Counted from the first letter of the stretch, positions 7,258 to 16,594 are shown. The stretch: DNA of 64,000 nucleotides from UBA6168 sp964508135 (GCA_964508135.1 CAZDSU010000039.1:1-64000), one strand, 5' to 3'. Made by a program: numbers and translations. The notes: generated from the sequence alone by a model not told the origin.

Positions 7258-7430
7258 TTAACTTTAGCAATTTGACCCGGCAAGGACATCCCCCTAGCCC
7301 CCTTCAAAGGGGGAATTCGTGACTGCTGAAACTCAACATATTGAGCAATAAGTACGGCCTAACTCCCCCTTTGAAGGGGGATGGGGGGATGTAAGTCAGG
7401 GCAGTGTCTCCAATTTTACCCTTAAGTTAA
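7258..7430. repeat. 173-bp repeat R, copy 2
   Basis: This is a perfect direct copy of 6861-7033. Identity over the full length points to recent duplication or gene conversion. About 115 bases of AT-rich DNA, including a TCTGTGTAATTTGTGTAAAT stretch related to the 5-kb repeats, separate it from the next start codon. Confidence 0.85.
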
Positions 7431-7544
7431 GGGTTGAGCTGTATTATGTTGCATGTTTGTGAGACACGAATTAGCACTTATCACACAAATTTAAACTAGA
7501 AGTAATCTGTGTAATTTGTGTAAATCTGTGTCGAATTACCTATA

Positions 7545-9365
7545 ATGAAGAATAAAAAATCCATCACTATACTTCATTGTTGCCTTTTCTTGCAATTGTG
7601 TGTTTATTCACAAGGTTCCGGCCTTCCGCTCGGCAGCACCAATTATCCTATCATTGACCGTTTGGAAATTAAATCGGGCAAAAATGCCGAATTTAATACC
7701 GCATTAAAATCATTTACCCGAGGTGAAGTAACCCGTTTTGCGGCAAGCCTTGATACTGTAACCTGGTTGACGGAATTGGACAAACAAGACATAAGGCGCA
7801 TCTATTTGGACAACAACGAATGGATAGTACCCAAAGAAATTAACCAAACCATCGGTGGCCGCAAAAGTGAAGTTTTTGTAAAAACTGGAGAGGATAGCCT
7901 TGGCGCTATATACCGACTAACAGCTCCAACCAACATGGAGGCTTGCTTGGCAGACCCAAGATACGAGCGCTGCAAAAAGCCAATTTGGAACTACTTTTAT
8001 CAAACCCCGGCCAACTGGATAGAACTGAACAAGCCCTCCTTCCACTTGCGCATCAACCCGATGCTCAATTTCAACATCGCCATGCCAAATAGTGGGGAAC
8101 CCTTGTTTTTCAACCAACGAGGCGTGGAAATACGGGGGGGGATTGATGACCGACTGTATTTTTATACCAATATTACTGATTCGCAAGGCAGGTTTCCCGA
8201 TTATGTCAATGAATTCATTGCTAAATATAAAGCTATCCCAGGCAATGGCTTTTATAAAGACTACAAAAGCACGTTTTTCGACAGCAAAAATTCCTATGAC
8301 TTCATCAATGGTCAAGGGCATATCGGCTTTCATGTTACCCCGCAAGTCAGGCTAGAATTTGGTCATGGGAAGAACTTCATAGGCAATGGCTACCGCTCCA
8401 TGTTCCTATCCGATTTTTCGCACAACTACCTCTATTTAAAGGCCAATTGGCAGGTTTGGCGGTTCCATTACCAAAACCTTTTTACGGAATTGACAGCAGT
8501 ATCTGCACAGGCCAATCCGGGCGACAATTATATCCCCCGCAAATACATGGCGGCCCATTACCTCAGTTTTGATTTTACAAAAAACTTTACTTTTGGATTT
8601 TATGAGGCGACTATTTTTAAGCGGGACACCAGCAGTGGCGATGGTTTTGAACTGCAGTACTTAAATCCGGTAATCCTGTACCGCTCCGTGGAGCACCTGC
8701 TCGATAGTGAAGACAATGTCCTTATTGGCGCAGATTTCAAATGGAACTTCCTCAAACGGTACAGGTTGTACGGACAGTTCATACTGGACGAGTTCAAGTT
8801 TAGTGAACTAAAGGCCAGGTCTGGCTGGTGGGCAAATAAGTATGGTATCCAACTTGGAGCGCAGTATATTGACGTAGCGGGTATTGACCATCTAGACTTT
8901 CGGATGGAGTACAATTCGGCGAGGCCATATACTTATACCCATTCCGACCTGATTGGTGCCAATTACTCGCATTACAACCAAGCATTGGCACACCCACTTG
9001 GTGCCAATTTCATGGAAATGCTGTCCATTATTCGTTACCAGCCATTTAATAAATGGACGGTTGAAGGACGGTTCATCCATGCCAAAACGGGAGAAGACGA
9101 AGGCGATTCCAATTGGGGCAGCAACATCCTGTTAGATTATTCCAACCATGAGCAGGACTATGGCAATGAAATTGGCCAGGGCGTTTCCACGACAACCAAC
9201 CTGCTCGGCGTAGATGTCAGCTACGAGCTGTGGTACAACCTAAACCTTGACCTCCAATATTTTTACCGGAAAAAAAACAGTGCATTGCCTGAAAGGAACA
9301 GCACGGACTCTTTTTTCGGTTTTGGCATCAGGTGGAACGCATCGAGGGTGCGCATGGATTTTTGA
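7545..9365 (+). CDS. Wzi-like capsule assembly outer-membrane beta-barrel protein
   Basis: The 606-residue protein has a signal peptide (residues 1-22, ...LCVYSQG). After a soluble N-terminal part (IDRLEIKSGK...), it consists of alternating aromatic beta strands and ends in ...RVRMDF, a typical outer-membrane barrel C-terminus. Segments such as RGGIDDRLYFYTNITDSQGRF, GFHVTPQVRLEFGHG and GNGYRSMFLSDFSHNYLY resemble the Bacteroidota proteins placed in the 'capsule assembly protein Wzi' family. In E. coli, Wzi helps hold capsule on the surface. Its position between fcl and manC supports a role in polysaccharide display. The specific function is inferred from family resemblance and neighbours. 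Confidence 0.72.
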   Translation: MKNKKSITILHCCLFLQLCVYSQGSGLPLGSTNYPIIDRLEIKSGKNAEFNTALKSFTRGEVTRFAASLDTVTWLTELDKQDIRRIYLDNNEWIVPKEINQTIGGRKSEVFVKTGEDSLGAIYRLTAPTNMEACLADPRYERCKKPIWNYFYQTPANWIELNKPSFHLRINPMLNFNIAMPNSGEPLFFNQRGVEIRGGIDDRLYFYTNITDSQGRFPDYVNEFIAKYKAIPGNGFYKDYKSTFFDSKNSYDFINGQGHIGFHVTPQVRLEFGHGKNFIGNGYRSMFLSDFSHNYLYLKANWQVWRFHYQNLFTELTAVSAQANPGDNYIPRKYMAAHYLSFDFTKNFTFGFYEATIFKRDTSSGDGFELQYLNPVILYRSVEHLLDSEDNVLIGADFKWNFLKRYRLYGQFILDEFKFSELKARSGWWANKYGIQLGAQYIDVAGIDHLDFRMEYNSARPYTYTHSDLIGANYSHYNQALAHPLGANFMEMLSIIRYQPFNKWTVEGRFIHAKTGEDEGDSNWGSNILLDYSNHEQDYGNEIGQGVSTTTNLLGVDVSYELWYNLNLDLQYFYRKKNSALPERNSTDSFFGFGIRWNASRVRMDF

Positions 9366-9392
9366 AAAAATGGCCGTTTTGCACTACCTTTG
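9361..9392 (+). promoter_or_regulatory. candidate Bacteroidota-type promoter for the Uma2-manC pair
   Basis: TTTG at 9361-9364 is followed after 20 bases by TACCTTTG at 9385-9392, matching the TTTG / TAnnTTTG consensus. The -33 box overlaps the end of the Wzi-like gene. The next start codon is at 9408, giving a leader of only a few bases. Confidence 0.55.
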
Positions 9393-9407
9393 AGAAAAAA
9401 TTGAGTT

Positions 9408-10046
9408 ATGACTATTTCAGCAGAAGCATTGAAGCCAAGAATTAGGACACCACGTAAAAAAACGGTGGACGTGCCATCGTATCTTGTTTATGAAACCCTG
9501 GATGGCATACCGGTTTTGTTCAAAGGTTGGAGAAACGTAGTTGCGAAAAAACAAAAATTTGAAGAAATCATGGCATACGGAATCTTACAGGCATTATTGC
9601 TTACCATGATAAAAGACTATCTGCAGTCAATATTTGGGAAACAATATTGGATTATAGCAGGTGAGTTGGGTTTGCATATTGCCCATAAAACCAACCCTTC
9701 GTTAGACCTATGCATTTTTCCAAAAAATGCATTATCATTTAGTGAAGCAGCTAACAAATACACAACAGTTCCGCCCAAAATTGTTATTGAGGTAGATTCA
9801 AAAGCAGATATTGATGCTTTTGAAGAAAACGGAAAAGGTAATTATTACCTGCTTAAAACACAACACTTATTGGATTTCGGAACGGAGCAAGTTATTTGGA
9901 TTTACACTGAATTCAAAAAAGTCTTTATTGCCCGCCCAAACCAGCCTTGGCTTACCGTCAATTGGACAGATGAAATAGAAATAATGGGGCACCGCTTTAC
10001 CCTTCAAAACATGATTGATTCCTGTGAGGCAAACGAACAAGAATAA
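9408..10046 (+). CDS. Uma2-like (DUF820) restriction-endonuclease-fold protein
   Basis: The 212-residue protein resembles Uma2/DUF820 proteins, which have a PD-(D/E)xK nuclease-like fold. Visible signs are the Asp in SLDLCIFPKN followed by PPKIVIEVDSKAD, with the E-x-D/K pair of the predicted active site, and the C-terminal EVIWIYTEFKKVFI-type strand. No partner toxin or modification gene is adjacent. It overlaps the start of manC, so the two are likely co-transcribed and translationally coupled. Families of this type are often multicopy, and their role in the cell is not established. A nuclease role here is inference. Confidence 0.75.
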   Translation: MTISAEALKPRIRTPRKKTVDVPSYLVYETLDGIPVLFKGWRNVVAKKQKFEEIMAYGILQALLLTMIKDYLQSIFGKQYWIIAGELGLHIAHKTNPSLDLCIFPKNALSFSEAANKYTTVPPKIVIEVDSKADIDAFEENGKGNYYLLKTQHLLDFGTEQVIWIYTEFKKVFIARPNQPWLTVNWTDEIEIMGHRFTLQNMIDSCEANEQE

Positions 10047-11112
10047 CTACGTGGCCATCATGGCCGGTGGTATTGGCAGCCGCTTCTGGCCTGCCAGCCG
10101 TACTTCAAATCCCAAGCAGTTTTTGGACATTCTGGGGGTTGGCAAATCCCTAATCCGACTCACCTTCGAGCGGTTTTTAAAGCTGTGCCCTGCGGAGAAC
10201 ATTTTCATTGTTACGCACGAGATGTACAAGGAATTGGTGTTGGAACACTTGCCTGAGTTGACGGAAAACCAAGTCATCTGCGAACCCTCAAGAAACAACA
10301 CGGGGCCTTGCGTGGCCTACACCGCTTTCAAACTTTACGACTTAAACCCAGAGGCAAACCTGGTCATCGCCCCCTCCGACCATGTGATTTTGAAGGAGGA
10401 GGTCTTTGTTGAAAAACTGGAAGCTGCACTCCGTTTTGCAGCAACAAACGAGGCGCTGGTGACGCTCGGCATCTCCCCCACCCGACCTGATACGGGGTAT
10501 GGGTACATCCATTTCGACAAGCAAGCCAGCAACGGCGTCCACAAGGTTTTCAGTTTCAGGGAAAAGCCGGAGCTTGAAACAGCACAGCGCTACTTGGCCA
10601 GCGGCGAGTACCTTTGGAATGCGGGCATTTTCATCTGGAATGCCAAAACCATTTTGGATGCATTCAAAAACCTGGCACCGGAAATTTTCCAACTCCTGGA
10701 CGCCGGAGATGGTATTTACAATACTTCCAACGAATCGAATTTTATCAAGGAACATTATCCAAAAACGCCGAACATCAGCATTGATTACGCCATTCTGGAG
10801 AGGTCGTCCACCGTTTACACCATCCCTGCCGACATGGGTTGGAGCGACCTGGGTACCTGGGTTTCGCTGTATGAAGAAAGCCCAAAGGACAATAATGGCA
10901 ACGTCGTGCAATCCGATACGGTCTTGCTGACCAACGTGAAAAACTCACTTGTCAGGCTGCCCGAAGGCAAGTTGGCCGTCATTGACGGTCTGGAGGAATA
11001 CATTGTGATTGACGAAGGTGACGTGCTGCTTATCTACCCAAAAGCCAAAGAACAGGACATCAAAAGTGTTACCGGAGCCGTTGAAAAAAAATGGCGAGGG
11101 AAATTTTCTTGA
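10024..11112 (+). CDS. manC: mannose-1-phosphate guanylyltransferase
   Basis: This enzyme makes GDP-mannose from mannose-1-phosphate and GTP, feeding Gmd and mannosyltransferases. The nucleotidyltransferase signature is clear: VAIMAGGIGSRFWPASR, then NPKQFLDI, EPSRNNTGPC, APSDHVI, FREKPE, YLWNAGIFIW and DMGWSDLGTW. No ATG precedes the signature. GTG 10024 or TTG 10015 are the possible starts, and both overlap the upstream Uma2-like gene. The C-terminal isomerase domain found in bifunctional AlgA-type enzymes is absent; the protein ends soon after the EYIVIDEGDVLLIYPK segment, as in short Bacteroidota ManC proteins. The length is about 362 residues. Confidence 0.93.
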   Translation: MRQTNKNNYVAIMAGGIGSRFWPASRTSNPKQFLDILGVGKSLIRLTFERFLKLCPAENIFIVTHEMYKELVLEHLPELTENQVICEPSRNNTGPCVAYTAFKLYDLNPEANLVIAPSDHVILKEEVFVEKLEAALRFAATNEALVTLGISPTRPDTGYGYIHFDKQASNGVHKVFSFREKPELETAQRYLASGEYLWNAGIFIWNAKTILDAFKNLAPEIFQLLDAGDGIYNTSNESNFIKEHYPKTPNISIDYAILERSSTVYTIPADMGWSDLGTWVSLYEESPKDNNGNVVQSDTVLLTNVKNSLVRLPEGKLAVIDGLEEYIVIDEGDVLLIYPKAKEQDIKSVTGAVEKKWRGKFS

Positions 11113-11145
11113 AAATACCATATTTGCGGGAAATACAACTGCGCC

Positions 11146-12327
11146 TTGCCAAATACAAAGCTGAAGAAAATACTCATCGTTGATAATTCCACTTGGAATA
11201 TTTATAATTTCCGGCAGCCGCATATTACCAAATTAAGGTCGCTGGGCTACTGTGTGGAAGTCGCCACACCGATTGATGAATACTTTGGCAGCCTGCAAAA
11301 AAACCTTGTAGAGCGTTACTTTCCGCTCCGACACCTCCATCCGCAGCACAAAAACCCCTTTCAGGACATTTTATTTTTTTTCGAGCTTTTGTGGCTTTAC
11401 CGTCGGGAAAAGCCTGACTTGATCATACATTTCACCATCAAGCCCAATATTTACGGGAGCATTGCGGCAAGCATAGCGGGCATCCCCGCTATTAGCGTAG
11501 TAACGGGGCTTGGTTACACCTTCCTACACTCAAAGGGCTTCAACCGCCTGATTCCTCAGATGTACCGATTTGCGTTCAGTCGCATCAAAAAGCTGATAGT
11601 GTATAACAGGGATGACCTTGATGTATTTGTCAGTAACAAAATTGCGCCGCTTGAAAAATGCAGAATAGTGCCAGGTTCAGGGGTCAACACCAATCAATTC
11701 CGTCCGCTTTCCAACAGGCAATCCAATGACGCTTTTGTTTTTCTGTTCATAGGTAGATTGCTACACGACAAAGGGCTGCGGGAATATGTGGAAGCGGCTA
11801 AGATACTTGCACAGCAAAACAAAAGAATTGAATGTTGGATTGTGGGCAATTTCACCTTTACCAATCCTTCTGCCGTTCAAAAAGAGGAGCTATTTGAATG
11901 GGTAGAAAATGGCTATATCCGCTATTTCGGTTTTGCGAACGATGTTCGTTCTTATTTAAAAAATGCCGATGTCATGGTTTTGCCGTCCCACCGGGGAGAA
12001 GGAATTCCCCGTTCTATTTTAGAGGCAATGTCCATGGGAAAACCCATCATTACCACCGAAACCGCAGGCTGCCGAGATACAGTCGTTCATGGCCAAAACG
12101 GATACTTGGTGCCAGTTGACGACGCAGTGTCCCTTGCCGATGCGATGGCACTGCTCTATGAAAGTTCCGCAATTGACTTGGCAGCCATGGGGAATTACAG
12201 TCGAAAGCGGGCAATTGAACTATTCGATGAAAAAATTATTGCATCCCGTTTCGCCGATATCGTCCGGGAGGTGTTGCCAATAACTAAAAATGAATCGGCA
12301 GGAATCACAAGTCCGGCTGTATTTTGA
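11146..12327 (+). CDS. family 4-type glycosyltransferase
   Basis: This 393-residue GT-B enzyme would transfer a sugar from a nucleotide donor to a lipid-linked glycan. The N-terminal half carries KILIVDNSTWNIYNFRQPH and PDLIIHFTIKPNIYGSIAA, with VVTGLGYTF, as in the PglA/WbpT-like subgroup. The C-terminal donor-binding half has FLFIGRLLHDKGLREYVEA and the E-x7-E region RGEGIPRSILEAMSMGKPII. There is no ATG near the N-terminus, so TTG 11146 is taken as start. The methyltransferase gene overlaps its end by 38 bases. The sugar specificity is unknown. Confidence 0.88.
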   Translation: MPNTKLKKILIVDNSTWNIYNFRQPHITKLRSLGYCVEVATPIDEYFGSLQKNLVERYFPLRHLHPQHKNPFQDILFFFELLWLYRREKPDLIIHFTIKPNIYGSIAASIAGIPAISVVTGLGYTFLHSKGFNRLIPQMYRFAFSRIKKLIVYNRDDLDVFVSNKIAPLEKCRIVPGSGVNTNQFRPLSNRQSNDAFVFLFIGRLLHDKGLREYVEAAKILAQQNKRIECWIVGNFTFTNPSAVQKEELFEWVENGYIRYFGFANDVRSYLKNADVMVLPSHRGEGIPRSILEAMSMGKPIITTETAGCRDTVVHGQNGYLVPVDDAVSLADAMALLYESSAIDLAAMGNYSRKRAIELFDEKIIASRFADIVREVLPITKNESAGITSPAVF

Positions 12328-13054
12328 CCGGATAGCCACTGACTATGCCAGCCGTTACTCCTCCAAGAAAGTCTATCATTCCTATTTCTTCAATGAGCGA
12401 TTGGATGAAGCAGTTAGGGGGTTGGATTTTGAGGGCAAAACCATACTTGATGTCGGGGCAGGCAGCGGTGCCTTGTACGATTATCTCAAAGGACAATTCC
12501 AATCCTTTCAATACATTGGCACCGATATTTCGTCTTTCATGCTGGAGACTAGCAACATCCCATTGGCCAATCGCCGGATAGGGGCATTGGCTGAAATTCA
12601 AATGCCAAAGCATGGTTTCGATTTCATCTTTATGCTTGGCGTGACATCCTACCTGAGCCAGGCCGAATTCCAAACCCATTTGGAGTTGTTTCGAAAATGC
12701 CTGAATCCGTACGGCAAGGCTGTCATTTCATTCACCCACCGTCGTTCCATTGACCATTTCTTGCGATTTTTTCTAAAATTGGTGCTGCGGCCTATCGTCA
12801 AAACCTCATTCGTCGCCACGCAGCCTTTCAAAACTACCGCATACAGCCTCCCTCAAATCAAAAACACGCTGGGTGAAAAATTCGACATTCAGCGGCTGGC
12901 GTGGCTGAACCAGACCTGCTCGCCCTTCAATCACCTCCTTCCACGGCTTTCGGTGTCGCTTGCCCGTTTCATTAAAAGAAAATTCTTCCACACTAGTTTT
13001 TTACTAGTTTTAAGTGCTGATTTTTTGCTTGAGATTAAACTCAAATGCGAATAA
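12290..13054 (+). CDS. class I SAM-dependent methyltransferase
   Basis: The 254-residue protein shows motif I ILDVGAGSGALYDYL and a downstream acidic GTDIS. FDFIFMLGVTSYL is the fourth-strand segment. Such enzymes in polysaccharide loci methylate sugars or the terminal residue, but the acceptor cannot be predicted. The ATG lies inside the preceding glycosyltransferase gene (38-base overlap), which implies coupling. The stop codon TAA is contained in the first bases of the inverted-repeat element that starts at 13049. Confidence 0.82.
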   Translation: MNRQESQVRLYFDRIATDYASRYSSKKVYHSYFFNERLDEAVRGLDFEGKTILDVGAGSGALYDYLKGQFQSFQYIGTDISSFMLETSNIPLANRRIGALAEIQMPKHGFDFIFMLGVTSYLSQAEFQTHLELFRKCLNPYGKAVISFTHRRSIDHFLRFFLKLVLRPIVKTSFVATQPFKTTAYSLPQIKNTLGEKFDIQRLAWLNQTCSPFNHLLPRLSVSLARFIKRKFFHTSFLLVLSADFLLEIKLKCE

Positions 13055-13248
13055 CGGGTTCAAAATGACCTCGGAGAGGTCAGATATTGGTAGAAACGTG
13101 CCATTTATACCACCGTTTTCGACCTCGGAGAGGTCGTATGGGTGTCAAGCTGCGACCTCTCCGAGGTCGAAAACGGTGGTTGGTTCTCATTTCTACCAAC
13201 CTTTGACCTCTCCGAGGTCAATTTTAGAAAATTCAACCCCGTTATTCC
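13049..13248. repeat. about 200-bp inverted-repeat element with GACCTCGGAGAGGTC palindromes
   Basis: The ends GAATAACGGGTT and the complement of CAACCCCGTTATTC pair with small differences. Inside are four GACCTCGGAGAGGTC-type palindromes, two in each orientation half, with GGTAGAA near the outer pair. This is the same design as 2332-2545, with one base changed in the palindrome centre. No clear target duplication was found. An open frame runs through it into the next gene but is not considered coding. Confidence 0.7.
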
Positions 13249-13270
13249 CATCTCAAGTAGACCTCAATCC

Positions 13271-14632
13271 GTGATAAAAGTATTTCTGCCAGCAAATAAC
13301 CAGGCCGAGCGTCAATACGCCGCCGAAGTATTGCTGGTCGAATGGCTGGGGCTGTCTGTTCAATTCCAATTCGGCGAAACTGCTTTCGCTGCAGAGCTTA
13401 CCTTAGACAACGGCAACCGCCTTCTCCTTGAAGACCATTTTTTCAGCACCTTCCCTACTCCCCTATCCTACCTAAGCGGGGACAACATTCCCCAAAAAGT
13501 CCTAATGATTACCCGAACCAGCAACCCCTTTCTGTCAGAGGCCGACCTACCCATTCTGTTCGGCAACGACCACCTCCATATTTCCCAAACTGAAGTCACC
13601 TGCGGCATAGACATTTTCGCTGCCACGTTTTTCATGCTCACTCGCTGGGAGGAGTACGTCCTGCCCGACAGAGACCTGCATGATAGGTTTCCAGCTAAAG
13701 CTTCCTTGGCTGGAAAATCAAACTTCCTCCACCGCCCCATCGTAAATGAAATGGTGGAAATGCTTTGGGGCATGCTCATGCAGTTAGGCATTAGCCAAAA
13801 GCGTAGGAATAGGCAATTTGAAGTACTGCTCACTCATGACGTGGACGAGGCACTACTCTGGCGAAGCCCCGGTTTTTTCCTAAAAAAACTCACTGGAGAT
13901 TTAATCAAAAGGTTAGACCTCAAGGCCGTTAGTTTTGACTTGAAAAGCTATTTCAATACCCGTTTCAACGGACAAAAAGACCCTTACAACACCTTCGACT
14001 ATCTTATGCGGTGTGCGGACAGACACAGCTTGCAGTCTCATTTTTTCTTTCTAAGTGGCGGCCATTCCAAATTCGACCAACCCCTGCAACTTACCACGCC
14101 ATTTATGCGCCAAGTGTTCAAAAGCATTGAAGAAAACGGGCATATTATTGGGCTGCATCCAAGTTATAATACATTGAAAGACAGCAATTTATTTGCACTG
14201 GAAAAAAAGGCATTGGAACTTGCAACTAGCCTTCCGATTCGCCACGGACGGCAACACTTTCTACGATTTGAGGTACCAACTACCTGGCAAACTTGGGAAG
14301 ACCATGGCATGTCGTGGGATAGTAGTCTTTACTACCCCGAGCAGCCCGGATTTCGTTGCGGTGTTTGCTACCCGTTTCCGGTTTTCAATTTTTTGACAAG
14401 GAAAAAACTGAGGCTAACGGAAGTCCCCTTAACCGCCATGGAAGTCTCATGGACATCGTACTTAAAAGCATCACCTGATGAAATGTTGAACGATATGCTA
14501 CAACTGCATGAAATAGTGCGTAAATACAATGGAACATTTGTTATGCTTTGGCATAATTCAAGTTTTAATACGCTTGAGTGGAAAGCGTACGCACATGTAT
14601 ATGAGCAACTATTAGAAAACTACTCAGTATAA
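13271..14632 (+). CDS. polysaccharide-deacetylase-like protein
   Basis: The protein is about 454 residues long with a GTG start. In the C-terminal two thirds it carries a deacetylase-like (NodB-fold) pattern: VLLTHDVDEA (the T-H-D metal/catalytic motif), SHFFFLSGG, IGLHPSYNT, and a late FVMLWHNSS strand. The N-terminal part is not recognised but is typical of Bacteroidota proteins of this type. Members act on carbohydrate substrates, often N-deacetylation, but many in glycan loci are uncharacterised. I start it after the repeat element because the upstream frame (from 13142) would translate the palindromes. The next gene begins directly at the base after its stop. Confidence 0.75.
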   Translation: MIKVFLPANNQAERQYAAEVLLVEWLGLSVQFQFGETAFAAELTLDNGNRLLLEDHFFSTFPTPLSYLSGDNIPQKVLMITRTSNPFLSEADLPILFGNDHLHISQTEVTCGIDIFAATFFMLTRWEEYVLPDRDLHDRFPAKASLAGKSNFLHRPIVNEMVEMLWGMLMQLGISQKRRNRQFEVLLTHDVDEALLWRSPGFFLKKLTGDLIKRLDLKAVSFDLKSYFNTRFNGQKDPYNTFDYLMRCADRHSLQSHFFFLSGGHSKFDQPLQLTTPFMRQVFKSIEENGHIIGLHPSYNTLKDSNLFALEKKALELATSLPIRHGRQHFLRFEVPTTWQTWEDHGMSWDSSLYYPEQPGFRCGVCYPFPVFNFLTRKKLRLTEVPLTAMEVSWTSYLKASPDEMLNDMLQLHEIVRKYNGTFVMLWHNSSFNTLEWKAYAHVYEQLLENYSV

Positions 14633-15505
14633 TTGAAAAAAATAGCCCTAATACACTCAGGCCCGGCTTATGCACCGGAAATAGGTGTTTACAAACGCTT
14701 TTTGGAAAAAGAAGGCTATTTTGTACAGGTATTTAAGGAAGCCTGTGAGTCCGATTTAAAGTTATTCGATATTGAATGGCACTTCATGGGAATGGATACG
14801 TCTCAACTTAAGACTGATAGGCTTAAGATACATGAATATGTTTCGCTTTCAATTCCGCCTTTCCCGAAATGGAAAGACCGGATAAAGAAAGTGTTCAATT
14901 CTAAGCCTGACCTACGAATTTTTGGTAATGAATTTGTAGAAAAAGCGCTTGGCTTTAAGGACAGTGTTCCTGTTCGCTTTAGAGACGCCGGTATTAGCCC
15001 TGATTTTTTACAAAAACACAAAAATATTATCCCAGAATTCGATTTTGTATATTCCGGTTCAACCGACACTACCCGCAAGATTGAATATCTACTGTCTTTC
15101 TTTGCAGATAATATGTCGAACAATAAACTTTTGGTCATCGGAACACCACCCCACAGTCTTTCGAATCATATTTTGCATCATCCTGCCATTACATTTACTG
15201 GCAAAATCCCTTATGAAGAAGTACCTTATTGGCTTCCAAAAGCTCATTACGGGATCAACTACATACCTGATGTGTATCCCTATAACCAACAGCGACCACT
15301 TAAATTGTTAGAATATTGTGCCGTCGGGTTGCCTGTAATTACTACCAAATATGCTTGGGTCAATCAATTCGAACGAGAATGGAAAGCTCGATTTTTTAAA
15401 TTAGAATCAAACCTTAGCAATTTCCAACTTGACTTAATTCAAGGTTTTGATTTCAAAAAGCCTGATGTTTCAGACCTGACTTGGGAAAAGCTATTTTATC
15501 AATAG
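14633..15505 (+). CDS. glycosyltransferase-like protein (GT-B, C-terminal half recognisable)
   Basis: The protein has 290 residues with a TTG start abutting the upstream TAA. The N-terminus IALIHSGPAYAPEIGVYKRFL and the C-terminal GKIPYEEVPYWLPKAHYGINYIP...RPLKLLEYCAVGLPVITT resemble the donor-binding half of GT-B enzymes, but the protein is shorter than most family 4 members and the usual E-x7-E reads K-L-L-E. This could be a divergent or minimal glycosyltransferase. It is the last gene of the plus-strand block and faces the minus-strand acyltransferase. Confidence 0.62.
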   Translation: MKKIALIHSGPAYAPEIGVYKRFLEKEGYFVQVFKEACESDLKLFDIEWHFMGMDTSQLKTDRLKIHEYVSLSIPPFPKWKDRIKKVFNSKPDLRIFGNEFVEKALGFKDSVPVRFRDAGISPDFLQKHKNIIPEFDFVYSGSTDTTRKIEYLLSFFADNMSNNKLLVIGTPPHSLSNHILHHPAITFTGKIPYEEVPYWLPKAHYGINYIPDVYPYNQQRPLKLLEYCAVGLPVITTKYAWVNQFEREWKARFFKLESNLSNFQLDLIQGFDFKKPDVSDLTWEKLFYQ

Positions 15506-15562
15506 GGAATCCTTAATTTTTTAAGCAATCACTAATGCGGTGTAAAAAGCAACGATAGTTGT

Positions 15563-16540
15563 TTACACCTTTTGACTTCTACCATTCAACAGCCACCACA
15601 TTAACTTGAAGAGTGGATTTCTAAACTTACGAATTTGAAAAATGGGTTTCCTCTCAGCTCCAAATGCCCGAAAAACTGGCTCAATATGTGGCAACATACT
15701 ACCTTCAAAATTAAACTTTTTTACGAATTGGGATGCTTCTTGAATGGCGTGTAAAAGCAATAATTGAACCGCCCCGCTGCTTCTAAGCTCAGTATTAGCG
15801 CCGAGCATCCAACAGTAGGCAGTTTCTTCGTCCCAAATTAAATACATGCCAGCGTGGGTATTGCCTTTTTCATCCACTGCCGAATAAATTTTACCCTGCT
15901 GGCGGGCTTGTATTTCATGGTGCAGCGATTTCTGTATTTGTGATTCATAAGGAGAGTTGAGGCCCTGCCGCTGAAAGGTATCCCGACAAACTTTCAGCAA
16001 TTTTTCCAAATCATCATCCACTCTTACAAAAACACCTTCCCTTTCCGCTTTTTTGATGGTGTTCCTTAATTTGTCTTTCATGCCCCTCCAAACCGTTTCC
16101 AAATCCAAATCCTCTAAAACATAGGTGTAGCGGGTTGTCTGTTCAAAGCCCCGCCAATAAAATGGAAGCCAATTTTGAAATTGGAAAGGGTGTATTTGAT
16201 GGTACGAAGCAACTTCTGGCAATTGTTTGACGAGTGCAGTAATGGTCTCCATTTCAAACCCATAGCGGTTGACATTTCGGTCGGAACAATTTGAGTAATC
16301 GAGCCAAACACCAAGTGTAGGAGTAAATGGTGGAGTGCGAATGACCTTCATTCCAAAAATACTCGTAATAAAATAGGGCAATACGCCCAAGATTTTTCCT
16401 TCCTTGCTAAGATGCAAGCTTACATCCCATCCGCCTTTTTTGCACACTATGTCGAGCCACCAAGGTTGGTAGTAGATGGGGCTTCCCGAGATGCCTTCTT
16501 CTTCAAGATAAATATTTTTACTCATCAATGTTTGAATCAT
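15563..16540 (-). CDS. FemAB-like acyltransferase with GNAT fold
   Basis: The 325-residue protein resembles the BioF2/FemAB-like GNAT group. It has PYYQPWWLDIV-like entry residues (SPIYYQPWWLDIV), VLPYF, RGMKDKLRNTIKKAEREGV, then GKIYSAVDEKGNTHAGMYLIWDEETAYCWMLGA and the late GSMLPHIEPVFRAFGAE. Such proteins in glycan loci transfer acyl or aminoacyl groups to sugars or cell-wall precursors. No membrane segment is present. It is the most downstream gene of the minus-strand block. Substrates are unknown. Confidence 0.75.
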   Translation of the reverse strand: MIQTLMSKNIYLEEEGISGSPIYYQPWWLDIVCKKGGWDVSLHLSKEGKILGVLPYFITSIFGMKVIRTPPFTPTLGVWLDYSNCSDRNVNRYGFEMETITALVKQLPEVASYHQIHPFQFQNWLPFYWRGFEQTTRYTYVLEDLDLETVWRGMKDKLRNTIKKAEREGVFVRVDDDLEKLLKVCRDTFQRQGLNSPYESQIQKSLHHEIQARQQGKIYSAVDEKGNTHAGMYLIWDEETAYCWMLGANTELRSSGAVQLLLLHAIQEASQFVKKFNFEGSMLPHIEPVFRAFGAERKPIFQIRKFRNPLFKLMWWLLNGRSQKV

Positions 16541-16594
16541 TTCAGCCTCTTTTTATCTGCCTTTTGCAATGTTAGTCTTAAAAAAACACCATTA

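Noticed and set aside
13142..13270. N-terminal extension of the deacetylase-like gene
   Set aside because: It would translate the GACCTCGGAGAGGTC palindromes; the recognisable protein starts after the repeat at GTG 13271.
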